Shown piece after piece: positions 1-9,194 of a stretch of 64,000 bases of DNA. Under the pieces are notes generated by a model. That model did not search any database. It saw only the letters and a program-made list of their open reading frames with translations, and was not told the origin of the DNA. Source of the DNA: Anaerohabitans sp964387285 (GTDB lineage Bacteria; Zhuqueibacterota; Zhuqueibacteria; Residuimicrobiales; Residuimicrobiaceae). The translations under genes were made by a program, and so were the position numbers. How positions within the stretch are numbered: the stretch's first letter is position 1; every line of letters begins with the position of its first letter. Location: assembly GCA_964387285.1 (NCBI GenBank), contig CAYLWO010000002.1:184363-248362 (forward strand), written 5' to 3'.

Positions 1-2370
1 GAGCAGCATAAATTTTATATCCTGGCCACCGGTCAGTCGGATCTGGGTATGAAAAGTACGCGAGATTCCATTCAGATCAACAATGTTGTGACTCGTGCGC
101 AATTGCGTTTGGAAGAACTGACCGTGTCGTCGCCTATTGAGGCGAGAAAGGATCCGGGAGGCGTTTTTTCCACCGGCCAGTCCGCAACATTGACGACCAA
201 GATAACCAATAACGGCGAAGCCAGTGTTGGTACCGGCAAGGTTTTGATCGATTTTGGCTCTAGCGGATTTACTTTGGCCGGCGGTGAGACGTTTGAAAAA
301 ACTTTTTCTGTGGGTACGGATATTTATTGGAATGTGCTGGCGCCTTCTACTGCTGTAACAGCTACACGAACGATTGAAATTCGACTGTCATATATTCCTG
401 TGGATGAGCACACAGGACTCAGTGCTGATTTATTTGGCAATATCTCCAACGATTATCTGTATGTAGTCACCAATGAAGCCGGGTCCATCTCTATTCCATC
501 GGCGCCAACCATCACCGCGCCGGCCGGGGCGGTTGATAAAATTTTGTCTACGGGCCAGGAATTTCAAGTGACCGCGGAGATCACCTCTGCGCGCGTCACA
601 GATCAGGTCACGGCGAAATTGGTTTTTTCCAACAAAGAGTACAAAATCGACATGGAGACCAAAAAGGTAGCCATTGGCGCGAAACAAAAGGTACAATGGA
701 CCGTGGTCGCCCCGGCAACCGCCACCATACGGCCGGATACTTTCTATGTTTATGCCAGTGGTTATGATGCCAGCTCGCCGACCATGACCCGGAGCGCCCT
801 TTCTGCAAAGTCCTTGCTGACGGTGCAAAACAAAACTGTTTTTTCCATGCGCGCCATGATCTGGAGTCCGGACTCGACCTATCAGAACGTGGTTTCCACA
901 GATGAAGAGTTTGTAATTAAAACCCTTATTAGCTCAGAAGGCGCGCCTTTTAATACGACGGATGCCTATGTGGTGCAAATGAGTAAGCCGGTTGAGTTTA
1001 CCACCACGGATACTTTGCAGCAAACACGCGTGAATTCCAATCCCTATTGGACGCTGCGCGCACCGACGAAAAAGCCGGAAGGGTTGTTCACTTTTAGGTT
1101 TCTGCTCAAAGATGTGCCCAGGGATCTCAATTCCAATATGGATGGCGCCATCAAAAATGCCGAGGTGGACTATACCATCCAGGTGAGACGACGTGCTGAG
1201 GCGGTGGTGGTGGCCAGCTTGAGCGACACCGCGGTGACCACTTATGCGCCGGTGCGCATTGGCAGCAAATTTTTTGTCAAGGCCTATTTAAACAACCTCG
1301 GCGATGCGGGATTTGTCGGATGGCCTCTTCTGGACCTTGATCTGCCCGAGGGCTATCAGCGCAAAAGTAAAACCGGCACGGACACCTTGACCTGGGAAGT
1401 GCAGGCGCCGTCCACGATGTCCAACCAACCGGACACGCTGAAAATCAAACTGTTGACGCCCTATCCAAAGGATCAGTATTCCAAAAAAACGGCGCTGATC
1501 AAGAGCGACAGTGCGCGCGTGATCGTCAAGCGGGAAGCAGGCATGCTGGTTTTTCGCCCGACGTCGAAGAAAATCAACTCGACCAAGATCAAGGGCGCTA
1601 ATCAGATTTCCGTGTTGAGTTTTTCTTTGGCCAATAAGGACATTTCTCTGAACAGTCGCTCCTTGCTGGATACGCTACAGATCAGATTCAAGAATAAACG
1701 CGGCGAGAACATCAACGCCAGCGACGTGGTAACAAAAATCTCCGCGCTCCGGCCGGCAGACAACCAGCTTCTGGCCGAGTTGACAGAGCCGCCGGCATCT
1801 TCGCTGGCCACGTTGAATTTTACCACGCTGCATGCCGACACCATCAAAGATACTGATGAATATCACGTCGCTGTTTTGCTTGATCTCAAAGGAGATCCGG
1901 CGGCTTTGGACTTTCAGGTGACGCTCGATTCCGCTAAATACATCATAGCGCGGGACGCCTTTTCCTTCAACCGTCTGTTGTTGGCGGATTCTTCGGCACA
2001 GCAAATTCAGGCAGTCAACTTTAGCTCCGGCTCTGTCGTTTTTATCGATCCGGCGTTTGATAAATCGTTTTGCAACTATCCCAATCCGTTCGGAACTTCC
2101 GCCCGGCCATTGACCAAATTTGTTTACTATTTGCCGGAAGCCAGCGATATAAAGCTGAAGATATTCACCTTGACCGGAGACCTGGTTTACACCTGGGATT
2201 ATACCGTGGCTGAAAACAGCCGGCAAACCAGCGCCGGCTTGCATGACGGCGATATAGTTTGGAACGGCCGCAACGGCCGCGGGCAAAAAGTGATGAACGG
2301 CGTTTATCTGGCTTATTTGCAAGTCGCGAACGGCGGACAGGCCTTGACAAAAATTGCCGTTATTCGATAA
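1..2370 (+). CDS. Secreted Ig-repeat protein with FlgD-Ig/T9SS-like C-terminus (5' partial)
   Basis: The reading frame is open from base 1, so the N-terminus and any signal peptide lie outside the window; 789 residues are visible. A motif of the form W-x-x-x-APS/T recurs near nt 325, 697, 1045 and 1390, about 115-125 residues apart, each followed by alternating beta-strand-like sequence, suggesting at least four tandem Ig/CARDB-like modules. The last ~100 residues (from nt ~2068) start with NYPNPFG and end with WNGRNGRGQKVMNGVYL, the pattern of FlgD Ig-like domains and type 9 secretion C-terminal domains. It is probably a large cell-surface or secreted protein. The next gene, 27 nt downstream, encodes a PorV-like protein, which fits a type 9 secretion context. 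The specific ligand or function is not recognisable. Confidence 0.75.
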   Translation, partial: EQHKFYILATGQSDLGMKSTRDSIQINNVVTRAQLRLEELTVSSPIEARKDPGGVFSTGQSATLTTKITNNGEASVGTGKVLIDFGSSGFTLAGGETFEKTFSVGTDIYWNVLAPSTAVTATRTIEIRLSYIPVDEHTGLSADLFGNISNDYLYVVTNEAGSISIPSAPTITAPAGAVDKILSTGQEFQVTAEITSARVTDQVTAKLVFSNKEYKIDMETKKVAIGAKQKVQWTVVAPATATIRPDTFYVYASGYDASSPTMTRSALSAKSLLTVQNKTVFSMRAMIWSPDSTYQNVVSTDEEFVIKTLISSEGAPFNTTDAYVVQMSKPVEFTTTDTLQQTRVNSNPYWTLRAPTKKPEGLFTFRFLLKDVPRDLNSNMDGAIKNAEVDYTIQVRRRAEAVVVASLSDTAVTTYAPVRIGSKFFVKAYLNNLGDAGFVGWPLLDLDLPEGYQRKSKTGTDTLTWEVQAPSTMSNQPDTLKIKLLTPYPKDQYSKKTALIKSDSARVIVKREAGMLVFRPTSKKINSTKIKGANQISVLSFSLANKDISLNSRSLLDTLQIRFKNKRGENINASDVVTKISALRPADNQLLAELTEPPASSLATLNFTTLHADTIKDTDEYHVAVLLDLKGDPAALDFQVTLDSAKYIIARDAFSFNRLLLADSSAQQIQAVNFSSGSVVFIDPAFDKSFCNYPNPFGTSARPLTKFVYYLPEASDIKLKIFTLTGDLVYTWDYTVAENSRQTSAGLHDGDIVWNGRNGRGQKVMNGVYLAYLQVANGGQALTKIAVIR

Positions 2371-2397
2371 CCAAAAGAACCAATTGAATAAAAAATT

Positions 2398-4368
2398 GTG
2401 CAGCGCAAAAAGTTAAAAATTGTATTAATGCTCTTGTCGCTTCTGACTGCCGCTCTTTTCGGTCAGGAGGCCAATCAGCCTGACGCCTGGGGCGGAGTTA
2501 CGGATATTTTTGATTTTCCCGTGGGCGCCCGCGCCATGGCCATGGGCGGCGCTTTTGTGGCGACCGTGGACGATCCCTTTGCCTTGTATTGGAACCCGGC
2601 CGCGCTGCAACAGGTCACCAACATGGGTTTGGGACTGTATTATACCAATCTGGATGGCGGTTCCAACTATCAATATGTCGCCTATGCGCATCCTACGCTT
2701 TTTTCCGGCACCTTTTCAGCGGGCATTCTGAGCATCTCCACCGGTGATGTGCCGCTGCGCGATGATGATCCGGCTCTGGTGGGCATCACCAATTCTGGGC
2801 GCACGTTGTTTTTATTCGGTTATGGTTTTAACGTCCGTTCCGGCATCAGCCTGGGCATCAATTTCAAAGTGGAACGCGCCAACCTGATCGGTTATGACAT
2901 CGATCCGGCCACGACCTATGCCAATCTGACGGAATCTTCTTACGGCGCGGATGTGGGCTTTTTGTATGCGCCGAAAACCAAGGACTTTTTTCTGGAAAAT
3001 TTTTCAATTGGTCTTTGCGTACAAAACGCGTTGCAGCGCACCATCCGCGCCATGGAGACGCGCGAGACAACGCCGATGAATGTACGTTTTGGCCTGTCGA
3101 AAAAATTTGAATTCAGTGCGGACAATCAGATGGTCATCGCCCTTGAGGCGGATAAAAATGAGATGACGCCCTTGCAGCCGCACGTGGGTTTTGAATACCG
3201 TTATATGCAATTGGCGGCCTTGCGCGTGGGCATGAGCGATGACAAGCTCACCTTCGGCGGCGGCGTAAAAATCGCAGGTATGAATCTGGATTATTCCTAT
3301 TGGAACGGCAAGGATGCCGTGCTGGGTCCCAGTCATCGCATTTCCGTGGTGTTGAACGTCGGTAAAAACCGGCAACAACGATTGGAAGAGTATCAGCAGC
3401 GGGAGCTGCAACGCATCGAACAGATCGAAGCGGCGCGCATGGAAGCGGAGCGACGCAACGCGATTTCTTCTGCTTTGAGCGATGGCGAAAGATTTTTGGC
3501 TAAAAACGACCTGGATCAGGCCTATGTAACGGTCAATAAACTGCTGGTGAAATACGATCGCACGGGCAATGATCCGGATCTGGAGGTGGCGCGTGAACTG
3601 CACAGCCGCATCAGCAAAGAGTTGGATGAAAAACGCGCTGAGGAAGACGCGGCTCTGCAGCGTCTGCAAGAAGAGGAGGCGTTGATCCGGCGCAATGCTA
3701 AAGCGGCGGAAGATCATTATAAACGGTATCTGGCCCTTTCTACGGAAGAAGAGTACCACGAGGCCATTATCGAGATTAACAAAGCGCTGGAATATAGCCC
3801 CAACAGCGAACAATATAAAAAACTGCGCAGTGATGCCGAAACCGCGCTGACCAACAAAATTGCCAGCTTGATGGAACGCTCCAAAACCCTGGAAGCGGCG
3901 GGGCGGGCCAATGAAGCCATATCGCAACTCCAGGAAGCCAGAAGATTAGCGCGTGACAATGAAAGAACCCGGTCGTATATTGTCGGACGTATTGAACAGA
4001 TCAGCGCCGGCTTGTCGCGTGACAGCCTGCTGCGTCAGGCCATGCAATATGAGAATGACAAAAACTGGACGAAAGCGGCTGAGCTGTACAAAGTATTGTC
4101 CACGGCGGATCCAGGCAATGCGGCCTATCGCAATAAATACGAATACGCCTATGCTCGCGCCAATGCTAAGGATATGCCGAATATGCCGGACAACGTCAAA
4201 GCCCTGTACACCCGGGGCATGCAAGCCAGCATTGCCGGCAATTATCAGGACGCGCTGCGTTTTCTGGAGGAAGCGCGCAAACTGCAGCCGTTTAACAGCA
4301 ATATATTAAGAGCTATTGATTCTGTAAACGACAAGATAAAACGAGCGAACGCGCCCGCGGGTAAATAG
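2398..4368 (+). CDS. PorV/UPF0164-like outer-membrane protein with C-terminal coiled coil and TPRs
   Basis: 656 aa. The GTG start gives a signal-peptide-like N-terminus (basic residues, then LMLLSLLTAALFG). Residues ~35-325 match the PorV/UPF0164 beta-barrel pattern: FPVGARAMAMGGAF, then DDPFALYWNPAALQ, then many amphipathic strands. From ~325 a glutamate/arginine-rich coiled coil leads into several TPR-like repeats (~355-650). PorV proteins are outer-membrane shuttle components of type 9 secretion; the periplasmic TPR tail is an extension that ordinary PorV lacks. The gene sits between a T9SS-like cargo protein and the partner-switch kinase/phosphatase, 21 nt upstream of the latter. A start at the ATG at nt 2428 would still leave a signal peptide. 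Family assignment is good; a role as secretion factor is inferred. Confidence 0.72.
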   Translation: MQRKKLKIVLMLLSLLTAALFGQEANQPDAWGGVTDIFDFPVGARAMAMGGAFVATVDDPFALYWNPAALQQVTNMGLGLYYTNLDGGSNYQYVAYAHPTLFSGTFSAGILSISTGDVPLRDDDPALVGITNSGRTLFLFGYGFNVRSGISLGINFKVERANLIGYDIDPATTYANLTESSYGADVGFLYAPKTKDFFLENFSIGLCVQNALQRTIRAMETRETTPMNVRFGLSKKFEFSADNQMVIALEADKNEMTPLQPHVGFEYRYMQLAALRVGMSDDKLTFGGGVKIAGMNLDYSYWNGKDAVLGPSHRISVVLNVGKNRQQRLEEYQQRELQRIEQIEAARMEAERRNAISSALSDGERFLAKNDLDQAYVTVNKLLVKYDRTGNDPDLEVARELHSRISKELDEKRAEEDAALQRLQEEEALIRRNAKAAEDHYKRYLALSTEEEYHEAIIEINKALEYSPNSEQYKKLRSDAETALTNKIASLMERSKTLEAAGRANEAISQLQEARRLARDNERTRSYIVGRIEQISAGLSRDSLLRQAMQYENDKNWTKAAELYKVLSTADPGNAAYRNKYEYAYARANAKDMPNMPDNVKALYTRGMQASIAGNYQDALRFLEEARKLQPFNSNILRAIDSVNDKIKRANAPAGK

Positions 4369-4389
4369 AACCGGAGGGAAACGGCACCG

Positions 4390-7300
4390 TTGTTTCGCAA
4401 TGTACAAAAAGAGCAACTTAAGGTTCCGGCCAAAATCGAGTATTTGGGAGAACTGCGCGATTTTGTCACCAAGGTAGGAAACCGCAATGGTTTTTCCGAA
4501 AGGGTGATTAACGCCTTCAAGTTATCCATCGATGAAGCGGCCACTAACATCATCAAGCACGCCTACCGCGATTGGCCCGGCAACATTACCATTCGCGCTA
4601 TTGTCAAGACCAACAGCCTGACTATTGTTCTGATCGATCAGGGCAAGTATTTTGATCCCCGTCAAGTCAGCGATCCGGATCTCAAACGCTACGTTGACAT
4701 CGGTAAAAAAGGCGGCCTGGGCATTTTCATCATGCGCCGGCTTTTGGATCAGATCGATTACCGCAAGACCGAGGAAGGCAACGAGCTCTGGCTGATCAAG
4801 AACCGCGATGTCGCACGCCGGCCCAAGATTGTCGTTCCGGCCATTCCCATGACGCTGAAAATGCGTTATTGGTTGGTGGCGGCGCTGGCTTTTTCCGTAA
4901 TTATGGTTGCCATTTATTTCACAACATTTTTTCGCCGCGATGATCAGGTGGTGCAGGATTACCTGAAACGCGGCAAAGCGGCCTGTTCTACCCTGGCAAC
5001 GGATGTGCAGAGCGAACTGCAAAAACCGGAATTGGCTGAAGAGCGGCAACTGATGCAGAGCCGTAAAGATGCTTCGCAATTGTTCAACATCGGCGAAAGT
5101 CTCGGCCGAACCGTCAACAAACTGCCGGTTTCCGACGAGTACAAAGGACTGCTGCAAGACGCACTGGTCGTTGATCCGCAAAATAACATCATCGCCTCCA
5201 CCGACTTGCGCAAATATCTGCAATCTTATGAGCGACCGGAAAATGCCAAAGAGCTGGCCGCAGATATTTACAGCTATTATATCACGCCGGAAGATCGGGT
5301 TGTGGATATCATGTATCCAATCCCCGATGAGCACGGCAACAAAATGTGCCAAGTGCATTTCATCATGAAGTATAAAGTCATCTCTGATGAAATCAGGCAG
5401 GCGCGTCTCAATGACATCAATTTGCTCGGTTTTATCTGGTTGCTGGGCGTCTCCGGCATGTTTCTGCTCATCTATCTGGTCATGAATCCGTTCCGGCGGT
5501 TGTCGGAGTGGGTCAAAGCTCTGGGTCAACCGGGCGCCGCTCAGGAGATGGATATCGATGCTTCGACTGAGATCGGCGAAATTGCGCAGGCGTTCAGCGA
5601 TATTACCATGAAGCTGCGCGAATCGCAGGTTAATCTGGCAGAGCAGGAGCGGTTGCAAAAAGAGATGCAGGTGGCGCAGGAAATTCAGCAGACCCTGCTG
5701 CCCTCGGACTTTCCCGAGGTAGAAGGCTACGAGATCTCTTCCTATTACGCGGCGGCCAAAGAGGTGGGCGGCGATTACTATGATTTCGTTGAAGTGGACA
5801 AGGACACGCTGGGCATTGTGGTGGCGGATGTGTCTGGTAAAGGCGTGCCCGGCTCTCTGGTCATGACCATGATTCGCACCGCGCTGCGTACCGAGGCGCG
5901 CGGCATCAAAGATGCGGCTGAGGTGTTGTCGCGCGTCAACGATTTTGTCGTCAACGACATGAAAAAGGGCATGTTCGTCACGCTTTTTTACGTCATCATC
6001 GATTCCAAAAAGCGCAAGCTCAATTATGCCAGCGCCGGTCATAATCCCATGATTTTGTATCGCGCCAGCAAAAATAAAACATTTTATTTGAACCCGCACG
6101 GATTTCCTATCGGCATTTCCCTGCCGGATAAAAATTTGTTCCGCAACACCATCACCTCTGAAACCATCTCCCTGGTGGAAGAGGATATTCTGTTGATTTA
6201 TACGGACGGCATCACCGAAGCCATGAACCGCAAACGCGCGTTGTTCGGCGAAGAACGGTTTCTTGATGTAATTCGCAATCACGGCATGCTGGCGCCCGGA
6301 GCGTTTGTCGACCGCTTGCATGAAGAGCTTTTATCTTTTACCGAAGGCAACCCGCAAAACGACGACATCACTCTGGTGGCCATTAAGGAGAAAACCACCG
6401 CAGAAAAGATAGAACTGGAGCGCGCCAAAAAGGTTTTTGACCAGGTGAAACAGGGTAAGACCATCAAAGAGGCGTGTGATATCGTCGGGCTCTCCACTTA
6501 TGCGTACTATAACAAATTTCGCGACAAGTTTGAGTTGACCGGCGTGGACAGTTATGAATTGACCGGAGAATCGGATTCTCTGGAAGCCAAACATTTAAGC
6601 ATTGAAGAAAAAACGAAAATTTATGACGTCATCAGCCGCTATCCCGAGTATGGCGCCAAGAAAATCAGCGAAGAGCTTTACAGCGAGCGATATGGCTACA
6701 GTCAAATCAATTCGGCAAGAATTTATGAAGAACTGGTGCGCGCGCATTTAAATACCCGGGAATTGCGCGAAGCGTTTATTAACCGCGGCGGGCGACGGCG
6801 ACGCATCAAGCCGCCAGGCACGCCGCTGTTGACTCTGGACGGTCGCGTCATCATTCAGCGCGGCGGATTGTCTGATTTGCCCGAAAGCCCGTTGCCGGAG
6901 AAGATAAAACCGGTTCGTCCGGCGGTGCGAAAACGTACGCCGGTGAAAGAGCCGGAGCTGCAGGAACCCATTGTTCCAGCCGAAGAGGCGCTGCCTGAGG
7001 CGCAGGCGCCTGCACCTTTATCCGGAACGGCGTTGCCGGAAACCAAGGAACCGGAAATTGAATACCTGGGGCGGGATGTGCTCACCATTCAAGCCGACGA
7101 GTTGTTCACGCATCCTTTGGAAGATTTGTTTGATAAGCGTCAGTCGGCCAGAATCAAACCGGAAACAACAACAGATTTAGAAAAGGTAACGGAAGCAGCG
7201 CCGACCGGTCCGGTCATAGAGCCTGCGGAAGCGCCGATTGTTCTGCCAGAACAACTTGTTCCGCTTGAGATCGAGCAGGAACCGGATGTGCGCGAGCGGG

Positions 7301-8283
7301 AGTTGGCTGCGGAACTGGATGTGCCGCAAGACCGGCGCTTATACGTCAAACCGGACAAGGATGAGCTTGATTTTGCCGAGCTGATTCAGGCCGGCGAAGG
7401 CATAGTCGAAGAGAAAAAAGAACCCCTTTTTGCAGAAGATGAAATCGAAGAAGCGCACATACTGGAAACGCTCTCGACTACAGAAGAGTACATAAAAGCT
7501 GCTCGCACCGAAACGGAAGAACGCGAGTCTAACATCATCACCGAAGCGACAGAACCGGTGCCGGCCGTGCCGCAGCCGTTTGAAGAACTGTTGGAGATGG
7601 AAGAGCCGGAGCTGGTCAACCAGCAAGGGGAATTGGATTACGACATCTCTGAGCAGATCATCCGCCAGGAATTGACTGAGCGGTTGGATGCGGATCAGTT
7701 TTTTGACTTTTTGGAATCGATCAGCAATTGGGACATCCGCGAAACCGAACGCAAACGTCCTGCCAGCGAAGAGGCGCCCAAGCGGCCAGCGCCGGCGGTC
7801 AAAGAGGACCAACTCGATTTTGACGATTTGCTCACCTTGCTGCAAACGGATAAACGAGAACCGGTTGGCGATGCGGTAACGGTTAAAACCGAGCCGGTTC
7901 AGGTTAAACGCGGTGCCGGGATAGATGTACGATTGCGGCAAGCCATGCAGTACTATGAAAAAGAGAATTATACGGAAGCGATTCGCGAGTTTGAGACTTT
8001 TTTACAGACCCGACCGCATGATTCGCAAGCGCGCATGTTGCTGGGCAACGCCTATTTTCGCTGCCGGAAATATCGTGAAGCCGCCATCGTGTATGCGGAT
8101 GTGATTGCGCAAGAGCCCGCAAATTCGGACGCTTACGAAAACCTCGGCGTGGTGCACGCTAACCAGGGCAATTTTCGCACCGCCATTGAATGGTGGGAAA
8201 AGTTATTAAAGTTGGCGCCGGCGCGTTCCGATATTCGCGAGAGCATTGATCGGGCTAAACGGTTTTTAGCAGAAAGCGTTTAA
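4390..8283 (+). CDS. Fused RsbW-type kinase, membrane sensor, RsbU/SpoIIE PP2C phosphatase, HTH-like and TPR protein
   Basis: 1297 aa, TTG start with GGAGGG at 4372-4377 upstream. Residues ~10-135 form an anti-sigma-type HATPase (DEAATNIIKHAYRDW N-box, LIDQGKYFDP, KKGGLGIFIMRRLLDQ). TM1 is ~157-180, an extracytoplasmic segment of ~160 residues follows, TM2 is ~346-367, then a HAMP-like linker and coiled coil. Residues ~446-675 are a SpoIIE/PP2C domain with GGDYYDF, DVSGKGVPG, SAGHNP, YTDGITEA and NDDITLV metal/catalytic motifs. A helix-turn-helix-like stretch (~683-720) and a second ~60-residue domain (~738-800) follow, then ~380 residues of Pro/Glu-rich linker and C-terminal TPRs (~1181-1297). 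Antagonistic kinase and phosphatase of a partner switch are thus in one polypeptide. The STAS substrate candidate is the next gene. The domain calls are secure; the DNA- or protein-binding role of the middle region is open. Confidence 0.85.
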   Translation: MFRNVQKEQLKVPAKIEYLGELRDFVTKVGNRNGFSERVINAFKLSIDEAATNIIKHAYRDWPGNITIRAIVKTNSLTIVLIDQGKYFDPRQVSDPDLKRYVDIGKKGGLGIFIMRRLLDQIDYRKTEEGNELWLIKNRDVARRPKIVVPAIPMTLKMRYWLVAALAFSVIMVAIYFTTFFRRDDQVVQDYLKRGKAACSTLATDVQSELQKPELAEERQLMQSRKDASQLFNIGESLGRTVNKLPVSDEYKGLLQDALVVDPQNNIIASTDLRKYLQSYERPENAKELAADIYSYYITPEDRVVDIMYPIPDEHGNKMCQVHFIMKYKVISDEIRQARLNDINLLGFIWLLGVSGMFLLIYLVMNPFRRLSEWVKALGQPGAAQEMDIDASTEIGEIAQAFSDITMKLRESQVNLAEQERLQKEMQVAQEIQQTLLPSDFPEVEGYEISSYYAAAKEVGGDYYDFVEVDKDTLGIVVADVSGKGVPGSLVMTMIRTALRTEARGIKDAAEVLSRVNDFVVNDMKKGMFVTLFYVIIDSKKRKLNYASAGHNPMILYRASKNKTFYLNPHGFPIGISLPDKNLFRNTITSETISLVEEDILLIYTDGITEAMNRKRALFGEERFLDVIRNHGMLAPGAFVDRLHEELLSFTEGNPQNDDITLVAIKEKTTAEKIELERAKKVFDQVKQGKTIKEACDIVGLSTYAYYNKFRDKFELTGVDSYELTGESDSLEAKHLSIEEKTKIYDVISRYPEYGAKKISEELYSERYGYSQINSARIYEELVRAHLNTRELREAFINRGGRRRRIKPPGTPLLTLDGRVIIQRGGLSDLPESPLPEKIKPVRPAVRKRTPVKEPELQEPIVPAEEALPEAQAPAPLSGTALPETKEPEIEYLGRDVLTIQADELFTHPLEDLFDKRQSARIKPETTTDLEKVTEAAPTGPVIEPAEAPIVLPEQLVPLEIEQEPDVRERELAAELDVPQDRRLYVKPDKDELDFAELIQAGEGIVEEKKEPLFAEDEIEEAHILETLSTTEEYIKAARTETEERESNIITEATEPVPAVPQPFEELLEMEEPELVNQQGELDYDISEQIIRQELTERLDADQFFDFLESISNWDIRETERKRPASEEAPKRPAPAVKEDQLDFDDLLTLLQTDKREPVGDAVTVKTEPVQVKRGAGIDVRLRQAMQYYEKENYTEAIREFETFLQTRPHDSQARMLLGNAYFRCRKYREAAIVYADVIAQEPANSDAYENLGVVHANQGNFRTAIEWWEKLLKLAPARSDIRESIDRAKRFLAESV

Positions 8284-8340
8284 AAGCAGGAGAAAGAGTA
8301 GTCACATTGGGAGCAGGCTCACATCATAAGATGTTTTTTA

Positions 8341-8369
8341 TTGACATTTAGTCCATTATCCGCTATATT
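8341..8369 (+). promoter_or_regulatory. Sigma-70-type promoter for the STAS gene
   Basis: TTGACA at 8341-8346, a 17-nt spacer and TATATT at 8364-8369. This predicts a start site near 8376, about 34 nt before the ATG at 8410. It would let the STAS antagonist be made independently of the kinase/phosphatase upstream. Confidence 0.7.
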
Positions 8370-8409
8370 TTTAAATGTATTTTATGTCGTTTTGCAATTG
8401 GAGAAAGAA

Positions 8410-9072
8410 ATGGAAGGTATTCAACTCTCTGTTGAAAAAACAGGTTACCGCAACAGCATCTCAATCATCAAAGTGGGTGGTTATATTGATACTACCACCT
8501 CCTCCGAACTGGAGCACGCTTTAAACACGTTGCTCAAGGCCGGCGCTTACAATATCGTGATTGACCTGGGCAATGTAGATTATGTAAGTTCTGCCGGTTG
8601 GGGAATTTTTATCAGCGAAATCAAGGGCATTCGTGAAAAAGGCGGCGATCTCAAACTGGTGCGGATGATTCCTGAAGTGTATGAAGTGTTTGAATTGCTC
8701 GAGTTCCATTTCATATTAAAGGCGTTTGAAACCATCGACGAGGCAGTTAAGGATTTTCAAAAAATATTGGCGGCCAAGGGATATGAGCCGAGCAGCGGAC
8801 CTGTTGAACCGGAGGTTAAACAGGCCGAGATCGCAACAGTGGGAGAAACTGATGTCAAAAAGCAGAGCACTGTCGGCGGCGATACCGTAGAAGAAAAACT
8901 GAAAAAGATCATCAAAGAAAATCCGGATGCCGGCACCATTCAGCTGATTAAAACATTGAACACCGCGCGGTTCGGTTATGAAAAATTGAATTGGTTCTCA
9001 TTGCGTAAATATTTAAAGCAGCTGGATCTGGATTCAAAGAAAAAACGGTTGCAGTTTTCCCTTAAAGGTTAA
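8410..9072 (+). CDS. STAS-domain anti-sigma factor antagonist with C-terminal domain shared with the upstream protein
   Basis: 220 aa from the ATG at 8410, chosen because GGAG at 8400-8403 lies 6 nt upstream and because a promoter occupies the region before it. Residues 1-112 are a STAS domain of SpoIIAA/RsbV type: VGGYIDTTTSSELEHAL strand/helix, then DLGNVDYVSSAGWGIF carrying the conserved phosphoacceptor-type SSAG serine. A charged linker follows, and residues ~158-220 form a helical domain (EEKLKKIIKENPDAG ... ARFGYEKLNW) alignable with residues ~738-797 of the preceding kinase/phosphatase. It should be the phosphorylated and dephosphorylated switch protein of that enzyme. A fast-evolving C-terminal extension of this kind is not part of a minimal RsbV (about 110 aa). 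Confidence 0.85.
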   Translation: MEGIQLSVEKTGYRNSISIIKVGGYIDTTTSSELEHALNTLLKAGAYNIVIDLGNVDYVSSAGWGIFISEIKGIREKGGDLKLVRMIPEVYEVFELLEFHFILKAFETIDEAVKDFQKILAAKGYEPSSGPVEPEVKQAEIATVGETDVKKQSTVGGDTVEEKLKKIIKENPDAGTIQLIKTLNTARFGYEKLNWFSLRKYLKQLDLDSKKKRLQFSLKG

Positions 9073-9102
9073 GAGACCCGAACGGAGCGATGGTCTAACA
9101 AT

Positions 9103-9177
9103 GCGAAGGTTTGCTCAATAGATTATGCAGCAGATTTATATTTCAGCTTGTCTTATATAGCAAACCTTCGCAAGGTT
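9103..9177. repeat. Inverted repeat with CCTTGCGAAGG-family palindrome
   Basis: GCGAAGGTTTGCT (9103-9115) is exactly complementary to AGCAAACCTTCGC (9159-9171), with 43 nt between. The right arm also belongs to a short palindrome, AACCTTCGCAAGGTT (9163-9177). Related palindromes occur at 13231, 13296, 33426 and 59287, all intergenic. Confidence 0.7.
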
Positions 9178-9194
9178 GGGCAGTCGGTTTTACG

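Noticed and set aside
3004..3927. Minus-strand ORF of 307 codons inside the PorV-like gene
   Set aside because: Antisense shadow of a coding region with a supported product; no ribosome site or domain.
4522..6321. Long minus-strand ORF (599 codons) inside the kinase/phosphatase gene
   Set aside because: It is antisense to clear HATPase and PP2C motifs, has no recognisable domain and His/Ile/Gln-rich composition typical of mirror frames of a GC-biased gene.
9103..9171. Miniature transposon with terminal inverted repeats at 9103-9171
   Set aside because: The 13-bp arms are exact, but no target-site duplication is visible and the related pair at 13231-13310 has a different interior and arm layout, so only a repeat is claimed.
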